DNA of 64,000 nucleotides, taken from the NCBI RefSeq assembly GCF_038593855.1, contig NZ_CP151996.1, forward strand, positions 1,612,001 to 1,676,000. Reading direction: 5' to 3'. The notes under the pieces are model-generated. The model was not told the DNA's origin and searched no databases. It saw only the letters and a program-made list of their open reading frames with translations. The position numbers and the translations under genes were made by a program. This document shows positions 1 to 7,987 of the stretch, piece after piece. Position 1 is the first letter of the stretch. Each line of letters opens with the position of its first letter. This DNA is from Lysinibacillus sp. FSL M8-0337 (GTDB lineage: Bacteria > Bacillota > Bacilli > Bacillales_A > Planococcaceae).

Positions 1-635
1 TTTGTATTGCGTAAAAATTTTTTGAACTTCAATGGTTCATCATTATCTTTAGGAGCTTTAACAAAGAAAAAAATAAGTACAATCGAAATCAAACTAAGCG
101 CTGAAATGGAAAAGAAGGGTAGGAACCATAAAAAAGCAGCAAATACTGAACCTAAAATGGGACTTAACACTTTTCCAAACGTGTTAGACGTTTCAATTAT
201 CCCTAATGTAGAGCTTATTTTTTCGTCATCATCCTGATATAGGTCACCTACAAGAGGCAATACGATTGGCATGGCACCAGCCGCTCCTATTCCCTGAATA
301 ATTCTGCCTGCAATAATCATAGCGTACGGATCATTCATTTTCCAAGACGCAAATCCAGCAATGAGACCTCCTATTAAAGCTAAAATTAAGCTCGGTAATA
401 TTACAATTTTTCTGCCGAAGCGGTCCGATAAATAGCCAGCTACTGGAATAAGAAAAATCGCTGCGACTGAATAGCTGGTTATGATCATGCTCGACTGAAA
501 TGATGTTATCCCGACCTTATCTTCCAGTATCGGGAGCACGGGAATAAGCATTGAATTTCCGAGTGTCATGATGAGTGGAATTGAAGTCAAACTTACAATA
601 CACCTGACACTTACAGTATCCTTCTCTTTGTCCAT
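1..635 (-). CDS. MFS drug/metabolite exporter, N-terminal part (cut by window edge)
   Basis: Minus-strand reading frame that starts with ATG at 635 behind a GAGGTGT ribosome site and runs off the left edge, so about 211 residues of a normally ~400-residue protein are visible. The translation shows alternating hydrophobic helices and the major facilitator motif A (GYLSDRFGRK, about residues 67-76) between helices 2 and 3, followed by a GRIIQGIGAA segment in helix 4 (motif-C-like region of DHA1 antiporters). This fits a proton-coupled inner-membrane exporter of the drug:H+ antiporter-1 type. It lies 71 bases downstream of the LysE-family gene on the same strand, so the two may form an export operon. 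The substrate cannot be read from the sequence. Confidence 0.85.
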   Translation of the reverse strand, partial: MDKEKDTVSVRCIVSLTSIPLIMTLGNSMLIPVLPILEDKVGITSFQSSMIITSYSVAAIFLIPVAGYLSDRFGRKIVILPSLILALIGGLIAGFASWKMNDPYAMIIAGRIIQGIGAAGAMPIVLPLVGDLYQDDDEKISSTLGIIETSNTFGKVLSPILGSVFAAFLWFLPFFSISALSLISIVLIFFFVKAPKDNDEPLKFKKFLRNT

Positions 636-706
636 TACCACACCTCGATTAATATTCTTAAAGTTAAAGTTTCCTTTCGTGTTTATTTTATGCGCTGTTG
701 TAAAGT

Positions 707-1336
707 TTATTGGAATAACACTTGGTAAGCTTGCTTGCCAAAGTGAATCCCAAAACCAATCATTAATAAGGCTGAGATGAAAGAGACCGTTTTCAGAAGT
801 TTTGTGGATAATAGTTTACGAGCGACACTGGATAAAAAGGCATAAATAAAATCTATAAAGATAATACCAATTAAAATAGCGGTACTTACTAATATAATTT
901 CATACCCTGTAGAGATATCAGCTGTTTTTGCAAGAATGGAGCCGTATATTCCCAGCCAAAAAAGGATTGTTAGTGGATTTAAAAAAGACATGAAAAAACC
1001 AGCCATGAGCGACTGTCTGAGTCTTGTTCTTTTAGCAGTTTTTGAATCCATCTCTATTTTATGTAACGACAGTAAACTTTCTATACCAGTGTACAAAAGA
1101 ACAAAACAGCCGAAAGACCAAAGTATTGCTTTCAGCCAGATGGAATTGATAAATTGTCCAATTCCAAAATATACGATAAACATATAGATAATGTCGGTTG
1201 CTATGGCACCTAGACTAAAAAACCATGCATGAAAAAAGCCATTTTTTAAACCTGTATTTAATAGGAAAGTTTTAACAGGTCCAATGGTTGCGGCCATTGA
1301 TATGCCTAAAAAGATATAGGTAAATATAGAATTCAT
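707..1336 (-). CDS. LysE/RhtB-family amino acid exporter
   Basis: A 209-residue integral membrane protein with about six hydrophobic segments. The N-terminal stretch (SMAATIGPVKTFLLNTGLKNG, roughly residues 13-33, with Gly-Pro in the first helix) and the SFLNPLTILFWLG segment near residues 117-129 are typical of the LysE/RhtB/YggA exporters, which pump amino acids or related small molecules out of the cell. Length matches the family (about 200-210). It is followed on the same strand by the MFS exporter at 1-635. Substrate unknown; the MocR regulator across the intergenic region might control it, but that is inference. Confidence 0.85.
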   Translation of the reverse strand: MNSIFTYIFLGISMAATIGPVKTFLLNTGLKNGFFHAWFFSLGAIATDIIYMFIVYFGIGQFINSIWLKAILWSFGCFVLLYTGIESLLSLHKIEMDSKTAKRTRLRQSLMAGFFMSFLNPLTILFWLGIYGSILAKTADISTGYEIILVSTAILIGIIFIDFIYAFLSSVARKLLSTKLLKTVSFISALLMIGFGIHFGKQAYQVLFQ

Positions 1337-2155
1337 AAAAAATAGCCTCCAATTATCAGATGTATTTGCATTTTATTCGAAGGCAATGACTTTTAGGACA
1401 ATTTAAAAGAGCAATTCTAATAGGATTTTTGGATTTTTATTCTCTGTTTTGGTGGTGTTTAGTAACATAATTATTAAACGAAAAATAGAGAATATGTCCT
1501 TAATGCCCACGTTAACTGGATTATAAGGGATGAGGAAATGTTCAATCTTTTAAGACTATCCCATTTGCGAGAAGATGTTTTGGCTCACTTTATGGGATGT
1601 AAGTTTGTTTAAGTAAAGTATAAAAAATAAATTGTTCAGCATTTAAATGGAGCAATTTGGTTTACCCTATAATGGAAACTGTACACGATAAAGTAGATAC
1701 TATAATGATGGAAGGTCTGCCACAGAACTGAAAACCCATTTTTCTTAGGAGCTGTAGTTTAGGTTGAGTCAGCAAGTTAGTTGAAGCAATTATTTGGGCA
1801 GTTCTAAAAAGCTTCTAGCACAAGAAAAAAACGCCGTACAATGGATTGTAAGTCTCACATCGTTTGCGTTTAAATAGGAGAAGACAAATTATTGATGGAC
1901 GAATCAAGCAAATGATAGATGATTCTTCGATAGTGATATGGAGAAAAAGGAGTAGAAAATATAGCAGCACAGATTATCCTAATCGTCTTCCCATGTTGTG
2001 AGTATACTCCCAAAATAAAGGGTTTCCTCGTTTTTAGGTTCTTTGAAAGAAAAGAATAGTTCCACACCCTACCACCAGACGATAAAAATCCATGTTGAGT
2101 GGACCTTTTGGAATCGGTGCAGAAATGTAAAAATGTAAATAAGGAGATGAAATCA
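1337..2155. other. Gene-free stretch with decayed coding-like fragments
   Basis: About 820 bases between the divergent LysE and MocR genes. I see only short frames broken by stops, for example a stretch around 1770-1810 that could encode about 15 residues before a stop. None is recognisable as a transposase or other family. The regulatory region of both neighbours must lie within it. Confidence 0.4.
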
Positions 2156-3604
2156 GTGTTTAAGGATTTTAAGATAACGGAAGGCAGGCCTTTGTATATT
2201 CAGCTTAAGGAATATTTAATAAGAATGATGACGAACGGGCATTTACTTGAACATCAAAAGCTTCCATCTACTCGTGAACTGAGCTCCTTATTAGCTATTA
2301 GTCGAAATACCGTTCTCACGGCTTATGCAGATTTAGAGCAAGAAGGCATGATTTATGCAGTAAAAGGAAAAGGGCATTTTGTAAGTCATGTAGAGACCTT
2401 TCAATCTCCAACTATTGAGTTAAATTGGACTGAAAAAATCAATGAGCAAACCTTTTTATCGGAAAAATTAGATCTCATAAAACATGGAGTGCGTTGGAAT
2501 AAGGAAATGATTTCATTTACTAGTATCGCGCCCGATGAAAAGCTATTTGATGTAGAAAATTTTAAAAAGGCATTTTTAAATCGTATGTCCATTGAAGGAG
2601 ACATTGTTCTTAACTATGGCTATGCAAAGGGCTATAAACCGCTTATCGATTACCTCCTTAACTACATGGAGCTTAAGGGAGTAGACATTCGAAACAAAGA
2701 TATTTTAATTACCAATGGCTTCACAGAAGGACTGGATATTCTTCTATCCACTTTAAATAAAAAGTACGGCCGTGTTATTTGTGAAAATCCAACCCATCAT
2801 GCTGCCCTCAAGCTCTTTCGATTACATGGTTATGATATTGATGGCATTGAAATGGAGGATGACGGTGTCAATATTAGAGAGTTGGAAAAATGCTTATCAA
2901 AACAGGAATATGATTTTGCCTACTTCATCCCGTCGTATCATAATCCAACTGGAATCGTAACATCCTCTGAAAAAAGAAAGAAAATCATGGACCTGTTTTC
3001 GGCCTATCAGCTTCCTATTATAGAAGATGGATTTAATGAAGAATTACGTTACTCAGGATCACATCAGGCTCCATTGGCTGCCTTTGCTGGAAACGGCAAT
3101 AATGTTATTTATATCGGTAGCTTCTCTAAGATTCTTTTTCCTGGCTTGCGAGTTGGATGGATTTTAGCAGACAAAGAGTTGATTTATTATTTGGAGAGTA
3201 TGAAAAGAGCCCGAACGGTGCATACGTCAACTTTAGATCAAGCCGTGCTATATCAATATTTAAATGATGGCTACTTTGAGAAGTATATAAAAAAAGCAAA
3301 AGCAGTCTATAAGAAAAAATATGAACTAGCTGTCCAGTATTGTAAGCAATATATTCCATGTAAACGAATCACCAGTGACGGTGGGCTCCACCTTTTTATA
3401 GAACTAGATCACAACATTGACTCACAAAAACTTTTAGAAAAGTGTTACCAAAAGGGAGTTGTTTTTTCGACCGGGAATGTATTTTACACAGACAGTAGTG
3501 GACAACATACGTTACGGTTAGGATTTTCTAGGTTAAATGAGAAAGAAATTATTCAGGGCATTAAAATCATAGGGGACACTGTAAAACATAATTATGGAGG
3601 TTAA
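2156..3604 (+). CDS. MocR-type GntR/aminotransferase regulator, DdlR-like
   Basis: Transcription factor made of an N-terminal GntR winged helix (PLYIQLKEYL, then LPSTRELSSLLAISRNTVLTAY, within the first ~70 residues) fused to a fold-type I aminotransferase domain. The PLP lysine is in IGSFSKILFPGLRVGW. I chose GTG 2156 because AAGGAGATG sits 8 bases upstream; the same frame is open back to 2099 but without a ribosome site. Length is about 482 residues, normal for MocR proteins. It overlaps the ribosome site of the D-Ala-D-Ala ligase gene that follows. In Brevibacillus a MocR protein called DdlR activates ddl, so the same role is inferred here, with PLP and probably D-alanine or its dipeptide as ligands. 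Confidence 0.85.
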   Translation: MFKDFKITEGRPLYIQLKEYLIRMMTNGHLLEHQKLPSTRELSSLLAISRNTVLTAYADLEQEGMIYAVKGKGHFVSHVETFQSPTIELNWTEKINEQTFLSEKLDLIKHGVRWNKEMISFTSIAPDEKLFDVENFKKAFLNRMSIEGDIVLNYGYAKGYKPLIDYLLNYMELKGVDIRNKDILITNGFTEGLDILLSTLNKKYGRVICENPTHHAALKLFRLHGYDIDGIEMEDDGVNIRELEKCLSKQEYDFAYFIPSYHNPTGIVTSSEKRKKIMDLFSAYQLPIIEDGFNEELRYSGSHQAPLAAFAGNGNNVIYIGSFSKILFPGLRVGWILADKELIYYLESMKRARTVHTSTLDQAVLYQYLNDGYFEKYIKKAKAVYKKKYELAVQYCKQYIPCKRITSDGGLHLFIELDHNIDSQKLLEKCYQKGVVFSTGNVFYTDSSGQHTLRLGFSRLNEKEIIQGIKIIGDTVKHNYGG

Positions 3605-3608
3605 AAAA

Positions 3609-4520
3609 ATGAAAGTTGGCGTCATTATGGGAGGAGTTTCCTCCGAGAAGCAAGTTTCGGTTATGACAGGTGAAGAAATGATAGCTAATTTAGATAAAAA
3701 TAAGTATACAATTGTACCAATCCATGTAGAGAAAAAAGAAGATTTAGTAGAACATGCAAGGAATCTTGACGTTGCGTTACTGGCGCTACATGGCAAGTAC
3801 GGTGAGGATGGCACCGTACAAGGTACACTTGAAACTATGGGAGTTCCCTATACAGGAAGCAGTGTCCTGTCCAGTAGCTTATGTATGGATAAGAATATCT
3901 CGAAAAAAATCATGAAGTATGAAGGTGTGCAAACACCAGATTGGATTCATCTTATGAACATGGAAGAACTGAATATGGATGAATTAGATAAAATGGGGTA
4001 CCCAGTAGTGGTGAAACCCAATTCAGGTGGCTCGAGTGTAGGAGTGAAAATTGTTTACGACAAAGAAACAGTAACATCTACAATTGCGGAAGTATCCAAA
4101 TGGGATTCCGAAGTAATCATCGAAAAGCTTGTAACGGGTGAGGAAATCACTTGTTCCATATTGGATGGCAAGGTTTTGCCGGTAATTTCCATTCGTCATC
4201 AGAGCGAATTTTTTGACTATACCTCCAAATATAATGATGTAGCTACAATTGAAGAGGTGATTCAGCTCCCGCCCGAAACATATAAGCGTGTTGTTTCTTC
4301 AGCGATTTCTTGCTATAAATCATTGAAATGTAGCGTTTACGCGCGGGTTGATATGATAATGAATAATGGAATTCCATATGTATTGGAGGTTAATACATTA
4401 CCTGGAATGACGAAAAACAGTTTGTTGCCTAAAAGTGCACAATCAGCAGGTATTCCTTATCATCAGCTACTTGACTTGATCATTGATAATTCACTTAAAG
4501 TACGGAGAAATGATGGATAG
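3609..4520 (+). CDS. ddl: D-alanine--D-alanine ligase
   Basis: ATP-grasp enzyme that joins two D-alanines for peptidoglycan precursors in the cytoplasm. Family signatures are all present: HGKYGEDGTVQG near residue 63, GVPYTGSSVLSSSLCMDK, the glycine loop KPNSGGSSVGV, and the C-terminal EVNTLPGMT with SLLPKSA. The omega-loop tyrosine is in FFDYTSKY. A Tyr here is the usual marker for D-Ala-D-Ala rather than D-Ala-D-Lac specificity, although the assignment is approximate. ATG 3609 follows GGAGGT; the frame is also open to ATG 3594, but that lies inside the upstream gene and ahead of the ribosome site. Length 303 residues is typical. It starts 4 bases after the MocR gene, so the pair is an operon. 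A second genomic ddl is possible but not visible. Confidence 0.93.
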   Translation: MKVGVIMGGVSSEKQVSVMTGEEMIANLDKNKYTIVPIHVEKKEDLVEHARNLDVALLALHGKYGEDGTVQGTLETMGVPYTGSSVLSSSLCMDKNISKKIMKYEGVQTPDWIHLMNMEELNMDELDKMGYPVVVKPNSGGSSVGVKIVYDKETVTSTIAEVSKWDSEVIIEKLVTGEEITCSILDGKVLPVISIRHQSEFFDYTSKYNDVATIEEVIQLPPETYKRVVSSAISCYKSLKCSVYARVDMIMNNGIPYVLEVNTLPGMTKNSLLPKSAQSAGIPYHQLLDLIIDNSLKVRRNDG

Positions 4521-4619
4521 AGCAATAATAAACAGCAATTAACCTCGGCAATATTTTACATATTATTGAAATAATATACGAACAAAAAGATAAAGATAAA
4601 AGAATCGTGGTGTCCCATA

Positions 4620-5807
4620 ATGATCGAAACAAAATCTTATTTAGCAAACGCTGTAGAACAATTAAAGCCTTCTGGTATACGCCACTTTTTTGACTTGGCT
4701 ACAAAAATGGAAGGTGTTATTTCTCTTGGCGTAGGAGAACCAGACTTTGTCACTCCTATGCATGTCAGAGAAGCGGCAATTTCATCGTTAGAACAAGGCT
4801 ATACTTCTTATACAGCAAATGCTGGACTACTTGAACTAAGAGAAGAAATCGCTTTATATATGAAAAAATACTTTTCGGTTACCTATGCTCCTCAATCAGA
4901 AATTATTGTGACTGTGGGTGCTAGTCAAGCAATTGATATTGCTTTAAGAGCAATACTAGATCCAGGTGACGAAGTTATTGTTGTTGAGCCCTGCTTTGTC
5001 TCATACGCACCGCTCGTAACAATGGCTGGAGGCGTACCTGTTACTGTGCAAGCATTAAAAGAAAATGAATTTAAAATTCTTCCACATCAATTAGAAGCTG
5101 CTATTACAAAAAAGACCAAAGCGATTATGATTTGTTCTCCTAATAATCCTACAGGTTCTTTGCTTAATAAAACAGAATTAGAGAAGATTGCTGAACTTTG
5201 TGAACAACATGATTTGCTTGTACTTTCCGATGAAATTTACGCAGAACTTGTTTATGATGAAGACTATACGAGCATTGCCTCTATAAAAGGAATGCACAAG
5301 CGAACGATCTTATTTAACGGTTTTTCAAAGGCATTTGCGATGACAGGATGGCGCTTAGGGTTTGTTTGTGCTCCTGAAGAAATATCCCAGGGCATGTTGA
5401 AAATTCATCAATACACCATTATGTGTGCTCCAACGATGGCACAATATGCAGCGCTAGAAGGACTTAAACATGGTAGATCCAATGTAGAGGAAATGAGAAA
5501 CATTTATCGCCAACGTCGTAATTTTATCGTTAAATCTTTTAATGATATGGGGTTAAGCTGTCATTATCCGGGCGGAGCATTCTATGCATTTCCATCCATT
5601 GCGTCAACAGGACTAAGTTCTCAAGCATTCGCAGAGCAGTTGTTATTAACTGAAAAAGTTGCTGTTGTTCCAGGAGATGTTTTCGGTGAAAGCGGTGAAG
5701 GAAATATTCGTTGCTCCTACGCTGCCTCTATGGAACAACTACAAGAAGCAATGAAACGTATTCAGCGATTTGTTGATAATCTTGAAAATCACAATCCCCA
5801 GATTTAA
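4620..5807 (+). CDS. PLP-dependent aminotransferase, PatA-like (class I/II)
   Basis: A 395-residue fold-type I aminotransferase. Visible are the substrate-binding GVGEPDF near residue 38, SPNNPTG near residue 178, the SDEIYAEL aspartate/tyrosine segment, and the PLP lysine in NGFSKAFAMTGWRLGF. It most resembles the PatA/YkrV group (aminotransferase A, N-acetyl-L,L-diaminopimelate or aromatic substrates). The ribosome site before ATG 4620 is weak (GTGGTG). It stands 99 bases after ddl on the same strand. A D-amino-acid or cell-wall precursor role would suit that context but is not shown by the sequence. Confidence 0.8.
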   Translation: MIETKSYLANAVEQLKPSGIRHFFDLATKMEGVISLGVGEPDFVTPMHVREAAISSLEQGYTSYTANAGLLELREEIALYMKKYFSVTYAPQSEIIVTVGASQAIDIALRAILDPGDEVIVVEPCFVSYAPLVTMAGGVPVTVQALKENEFKILPHQLEAAITKKTKAIMICSPNNPTGSLLNKTELEKIAELCEQHDLLVLSDEIYAELVYDEDYTSIASIKGMHKRTILFNGFSKAFAMTGWRLGFVCAPEEISQGMLKIHQYTIMCAPTMAQYAALEGLKHGRSNVEEMRNIYRQRRNFIVKSFNDMGLSCHYPGGAFYAFPSIASTGLSSQAFAEQLLLTEKVAVVPGDVFGESGEGNIRCSYAASMEQLQEAMKRIQRFVDNLENHNPQI

Positions 5808-5814
5808 TCTTAAT

Positions 5815-6018
5815 AAAATAAATGATGCTACACACTTCCATTGACCGCTCCTCTAACGCTTTCATTACAAGTCCGTAAAATTCAAACATCATTGCAGAGC
5901 TATTACCTAATCGTTCAGCAATGATGTTTACGTTTTGCCCATTATTTATTAGAATCATTGCAAAAGTGTGATGACATCCATTAATGGATGTAAATCTCTT
6001 TGACGGTGTTGTTGACAA
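5815..6018 (-). pseudogene. Tyrosine recombinase (phage integrase) C-terminal remnant
   Basis: On the minus strand this stretch translates to a piece with HHTFAMILINNGQNVNIIAERLGN followed by a Tyr in EFYGLVMKALEERS. That is the end of an integrase catalytic domain: the usual R-H-T-F-A box (Arg replaced by His here), the ERLGH-like helix, and the nucleophilic tyrosine. Everything upstream of this box is missing and the frame is closed by stops. It is therefore a decayed leftover of a prophage or integrative element, lying just after the aminotransferase gene. It overlaps no functional gene. Confidence 0.6.
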
Positions 6019-6107
6019 CAGTTATTTTTTTACATTTAGTTCCTCTGTTCCATAGCCTAACGACGTATAGCTGTTGATAACAATATCCAATAGTAAATTG
6101 AGTAACA

Positions 6108-6986
6108 TCATAAATCATCAAATCCTAAATTCACGGGCTCTAACGGCAATTCACCATTAGCACCTACTATATTAGTAGATGGTACTGAATCGTCTACTTC
6201 TTCAAAGGTGATGCCATCAATCCATACTTCACCTGAACCAACAAGTAAAACTCCAAAATGAATAGCGGCGCTTTCTTCGGGCACATCTAACACAATGGCG
6301 TAATAATTCCAGTTTGTCATGCCATGGATAGAACGATTGTCCATATTATCAAACTGCAATAAATCACCATTTCTTGTATCAATTCGACACCAAGCCCCAC
6401 ATTTCATTGCATCTTTTGTTTTGATGAAGCATGACATTTTCATGCGCTTACCAATCCAATTTTTAGCGGAAAATACCTGCATCATCGTACCAAATTGTCC
6501 TTCCTTTGCAGGACGTGTAGAGCCAAGATAACCAGCTTTTGAGCCTGTGTGGAATACTTCATGGTCTGCTTTCATTGTATAAGCAGATGGGTCTGTCCCT
6601 GTTAATAACCAACCTTTTATCTCGTTTGTTGTTGTCATTTCCTGTTCCTCCTTTGGGTATAAAGAACGCATCATATGGCGATATTTACCGGGTGGCATGC
6701 TGTATAGCTCTTTAAATGCGCGTGAAAACGCTTCTTGTGATTGAAATTGACATTCGAATGAAATATCAAGGATTGTGTAATCAGTATGGAGTAATAGAAA
6801 AGCAGATACGGCAAGACGTCTTTTTCGAATATACTCGCCAATTGTTAAACCAGTTTCTTTTTTAAATTGACGCGTCAAATAGAATTTCGAGTAGCCAATT
6901 TTTTCTGCGTAATGCTCCAACTGCCACGTTGTTAATAAGTTCTCCTCTAATGTATCCACGATTTTCTGAACGATTTCACTATACAT
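6108..6986 (-). CDS. AraC-family regulator with C-terminal carbohydrate-binding-like domain
   Basis: A 292-residue protein. Residues ~1-110 hold the two helix-turn-helix motifs of AraC/XylS regulators (YSKFYLTRQFKKETGLTIGEY and ILDISFECQFQSQEAFSRAFKE). Unusually, the DNA-binding domain is N-terminal. Residues ~130-280 form a beta-rich domain with Trp, Asp and Gly patterns (CGAWCRIDTRNGD, WNYYAIVLDVPEESAAIHFGVLLVG) like the galactose-binding-type domain found attached to some erythromycin esterases and S41-type proteases. ATG 6986 follows GAGGTGAG. It is divergent from the Bce-type operon starting at 7205 with about 218 bases between them, so it may regulate that operon or itself. The ligand is unknown. 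Confidence 0.8.
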   Translation of the reverse strand: MYSEIVQKIVDTLEENLLTTWQLEHYAEKIGYSKFYLTRQFKKETGLTIGEYIRKRRLAVSAFLLLHTDYTILDISFECQFQSQEAFSRAFKELYSMPPGKYRHMMRSLYPKEEQEMTTTNEIKGWLLTGTDPSAYTMKADHEVFHTGSKAGYLGSTRPAKEGQFGTMMQVFSAKNWIGKRMKMSCFIKTKDAMKCGAWCRIDTRNGDLLQFDNMDNRSIHGMTNWNYYAIVLDVPEESAAIHFGVLLVGSGEVWIDGITFEEVDDSVPSTNIVGANGELPLEPVNLGFDDL

Positions 6987-7126
6987 AACTGCTCACCTCA
7001 AGATTAATTATATAGGGGAAATAAGAAATGTTTTTGATAATTATTGCACTGTTGTAAGTATAAGGTTTAACAAGGGAGATTGAAATACGGCTAGGTATTG
7101 TAAATTAACCCACCTCTATTCCAAAC

Positions 7127-7143
7127 CTTACGTCAACTGTAAG
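7127..7143. promoter_or_regulatory. Candidate BceR-type operator
   Basis: An imperfect inverted repeat with half-sites CTTACG and CTGTAAG sits about 60 bases before the ABC transporter gene. It resembles the TNACA-N4-TGTAA pattern known for BceR-like response regulators, with one mismatch and one extra spacer base. The matching response regulator is encoded downstream at 10042. Confidence 0.35.
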
Positions 7144-7204
7144 AGTAATTTTCCGATTTTTTGTAGTAAGGTATTGCTAGGAATAAAAATGGGAGGCTAG
7201 ACAG

Positions 7205-7987
7205 ATGAATGCTTCGAATAAATTACTGGAAGTGAAGGAAGTACGTAAAGTTTTTGGAGAGGGACAAAATGAAACAATGGCATTAAAAGGTGTAACATTC
7301 AATGTGTTACCAGGGGAGTTTCTTGGCATTATGGGTGCGAGTGGTTCAGGCAAGACGACGCTATTAAATGTAATTGCTACAATGTTGAAGCCGACATCAG
7401 GTCAAATATTGCTAGACGGGCAAAATATTTCGTCGTTCAAAGGATCACAACTCGCGGCATATAGAGGCGATCAAATTGGGTATTTATTTCAGCAATTTGA
7501 ACTGATTGATAATTTAACGGCGAAGGAAAATATCATGCTGCCGTTAGCGATACATGGGGTTAATTTAAAGGAGCAGGAACAAGCGTTGCTGCAATTAGCG
7601 AAACGATTTGATATTGAAGAACTGTTGAATAAATTTCCATCACAATTGTCTGGCGGGCAAAAACAACGGGTTGCAGCGGCGAGAGCGCTTATTTCAAATC
7701 CTAGCATTGTGTTAGCGGATGAGCCGACTGGTGCGTTAGATACGAAAAACGCCAAGATTTTAATGGAGAAGCTGTCTGAACATAACCAAAAACTGGAATC
7801 TACTATTTTAATGGTGACCCATGATGCGAATGCAGCTAGCTATTGTTCAAGAATTTTGTTTATTCAGGACGGTGTCATTTTCCATGAACTGCGTAGAAAT
7901 ATACCGGGCGAATCACAGGAGGCATTTTATGAGCGAATCGTTATGGTGATGGCGCAACTTGCTGGAGGTAGTAGTAATGTTCTTTGA
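7205..7987 (+). CDS. ABC transporter ATPase, BceA type
   Basis: A 260-residue nucleotide-binding subunit of a peptide-antibiotic detoxification transporter. Walker A is GASGSGKTT near residue 44, the signature is LSGGQKQRVAAARAL, Walker B is IVLADEPTG, and the H-loop is MVTHD. ATG 7205 follows GGGAGG. The stop overlaps the start of the permease gene by 11 bases. Order ATPase, permease, response regulator, kinase is that of a Bce module, in which the transporter and the intramembrane-sensing kinase form one complex that senses cell-wall peptide antibiotics such as bacitracin. The exact peptide is not predictable. Confidence 0.92.
   Translation: MNASNKLLEVKEVRKVFGEGQNETMALKGVTFNVLPGEFLGIMGASGSGKTTLLNVIATMLKPTSGQILLDGQNISSFKGSQLAAYRGDQIGYLFQQFELIDNLTAKENIMLPLAIHGVNLKEQEQALLQLAKRFDIEELLNKFPSQLSGGQKQRVAAARALISNPSIVLADEPTGALDTKNAKILMEKLSEHNQKLESTILMVTHDANAASYCSRILFIQDGVIFHELRRNIPGESQEAFYERIVMVMAQLAGGSSNVL

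Noticed and set aside
1337-2155. Insertion-sequence remnant in the left intergenic region
   Set aside because: Short coding-like pieces exist, but no terminal repeats and no recognisable transposase residues.
5728-6018. A 96-codon minus-strand frame read as a gene
   Set aside because: Its end overlaps the aminotransferase gene and it has no ribosome site; only the integrase-like middle part is meaningful, so it is listed as a remnant.
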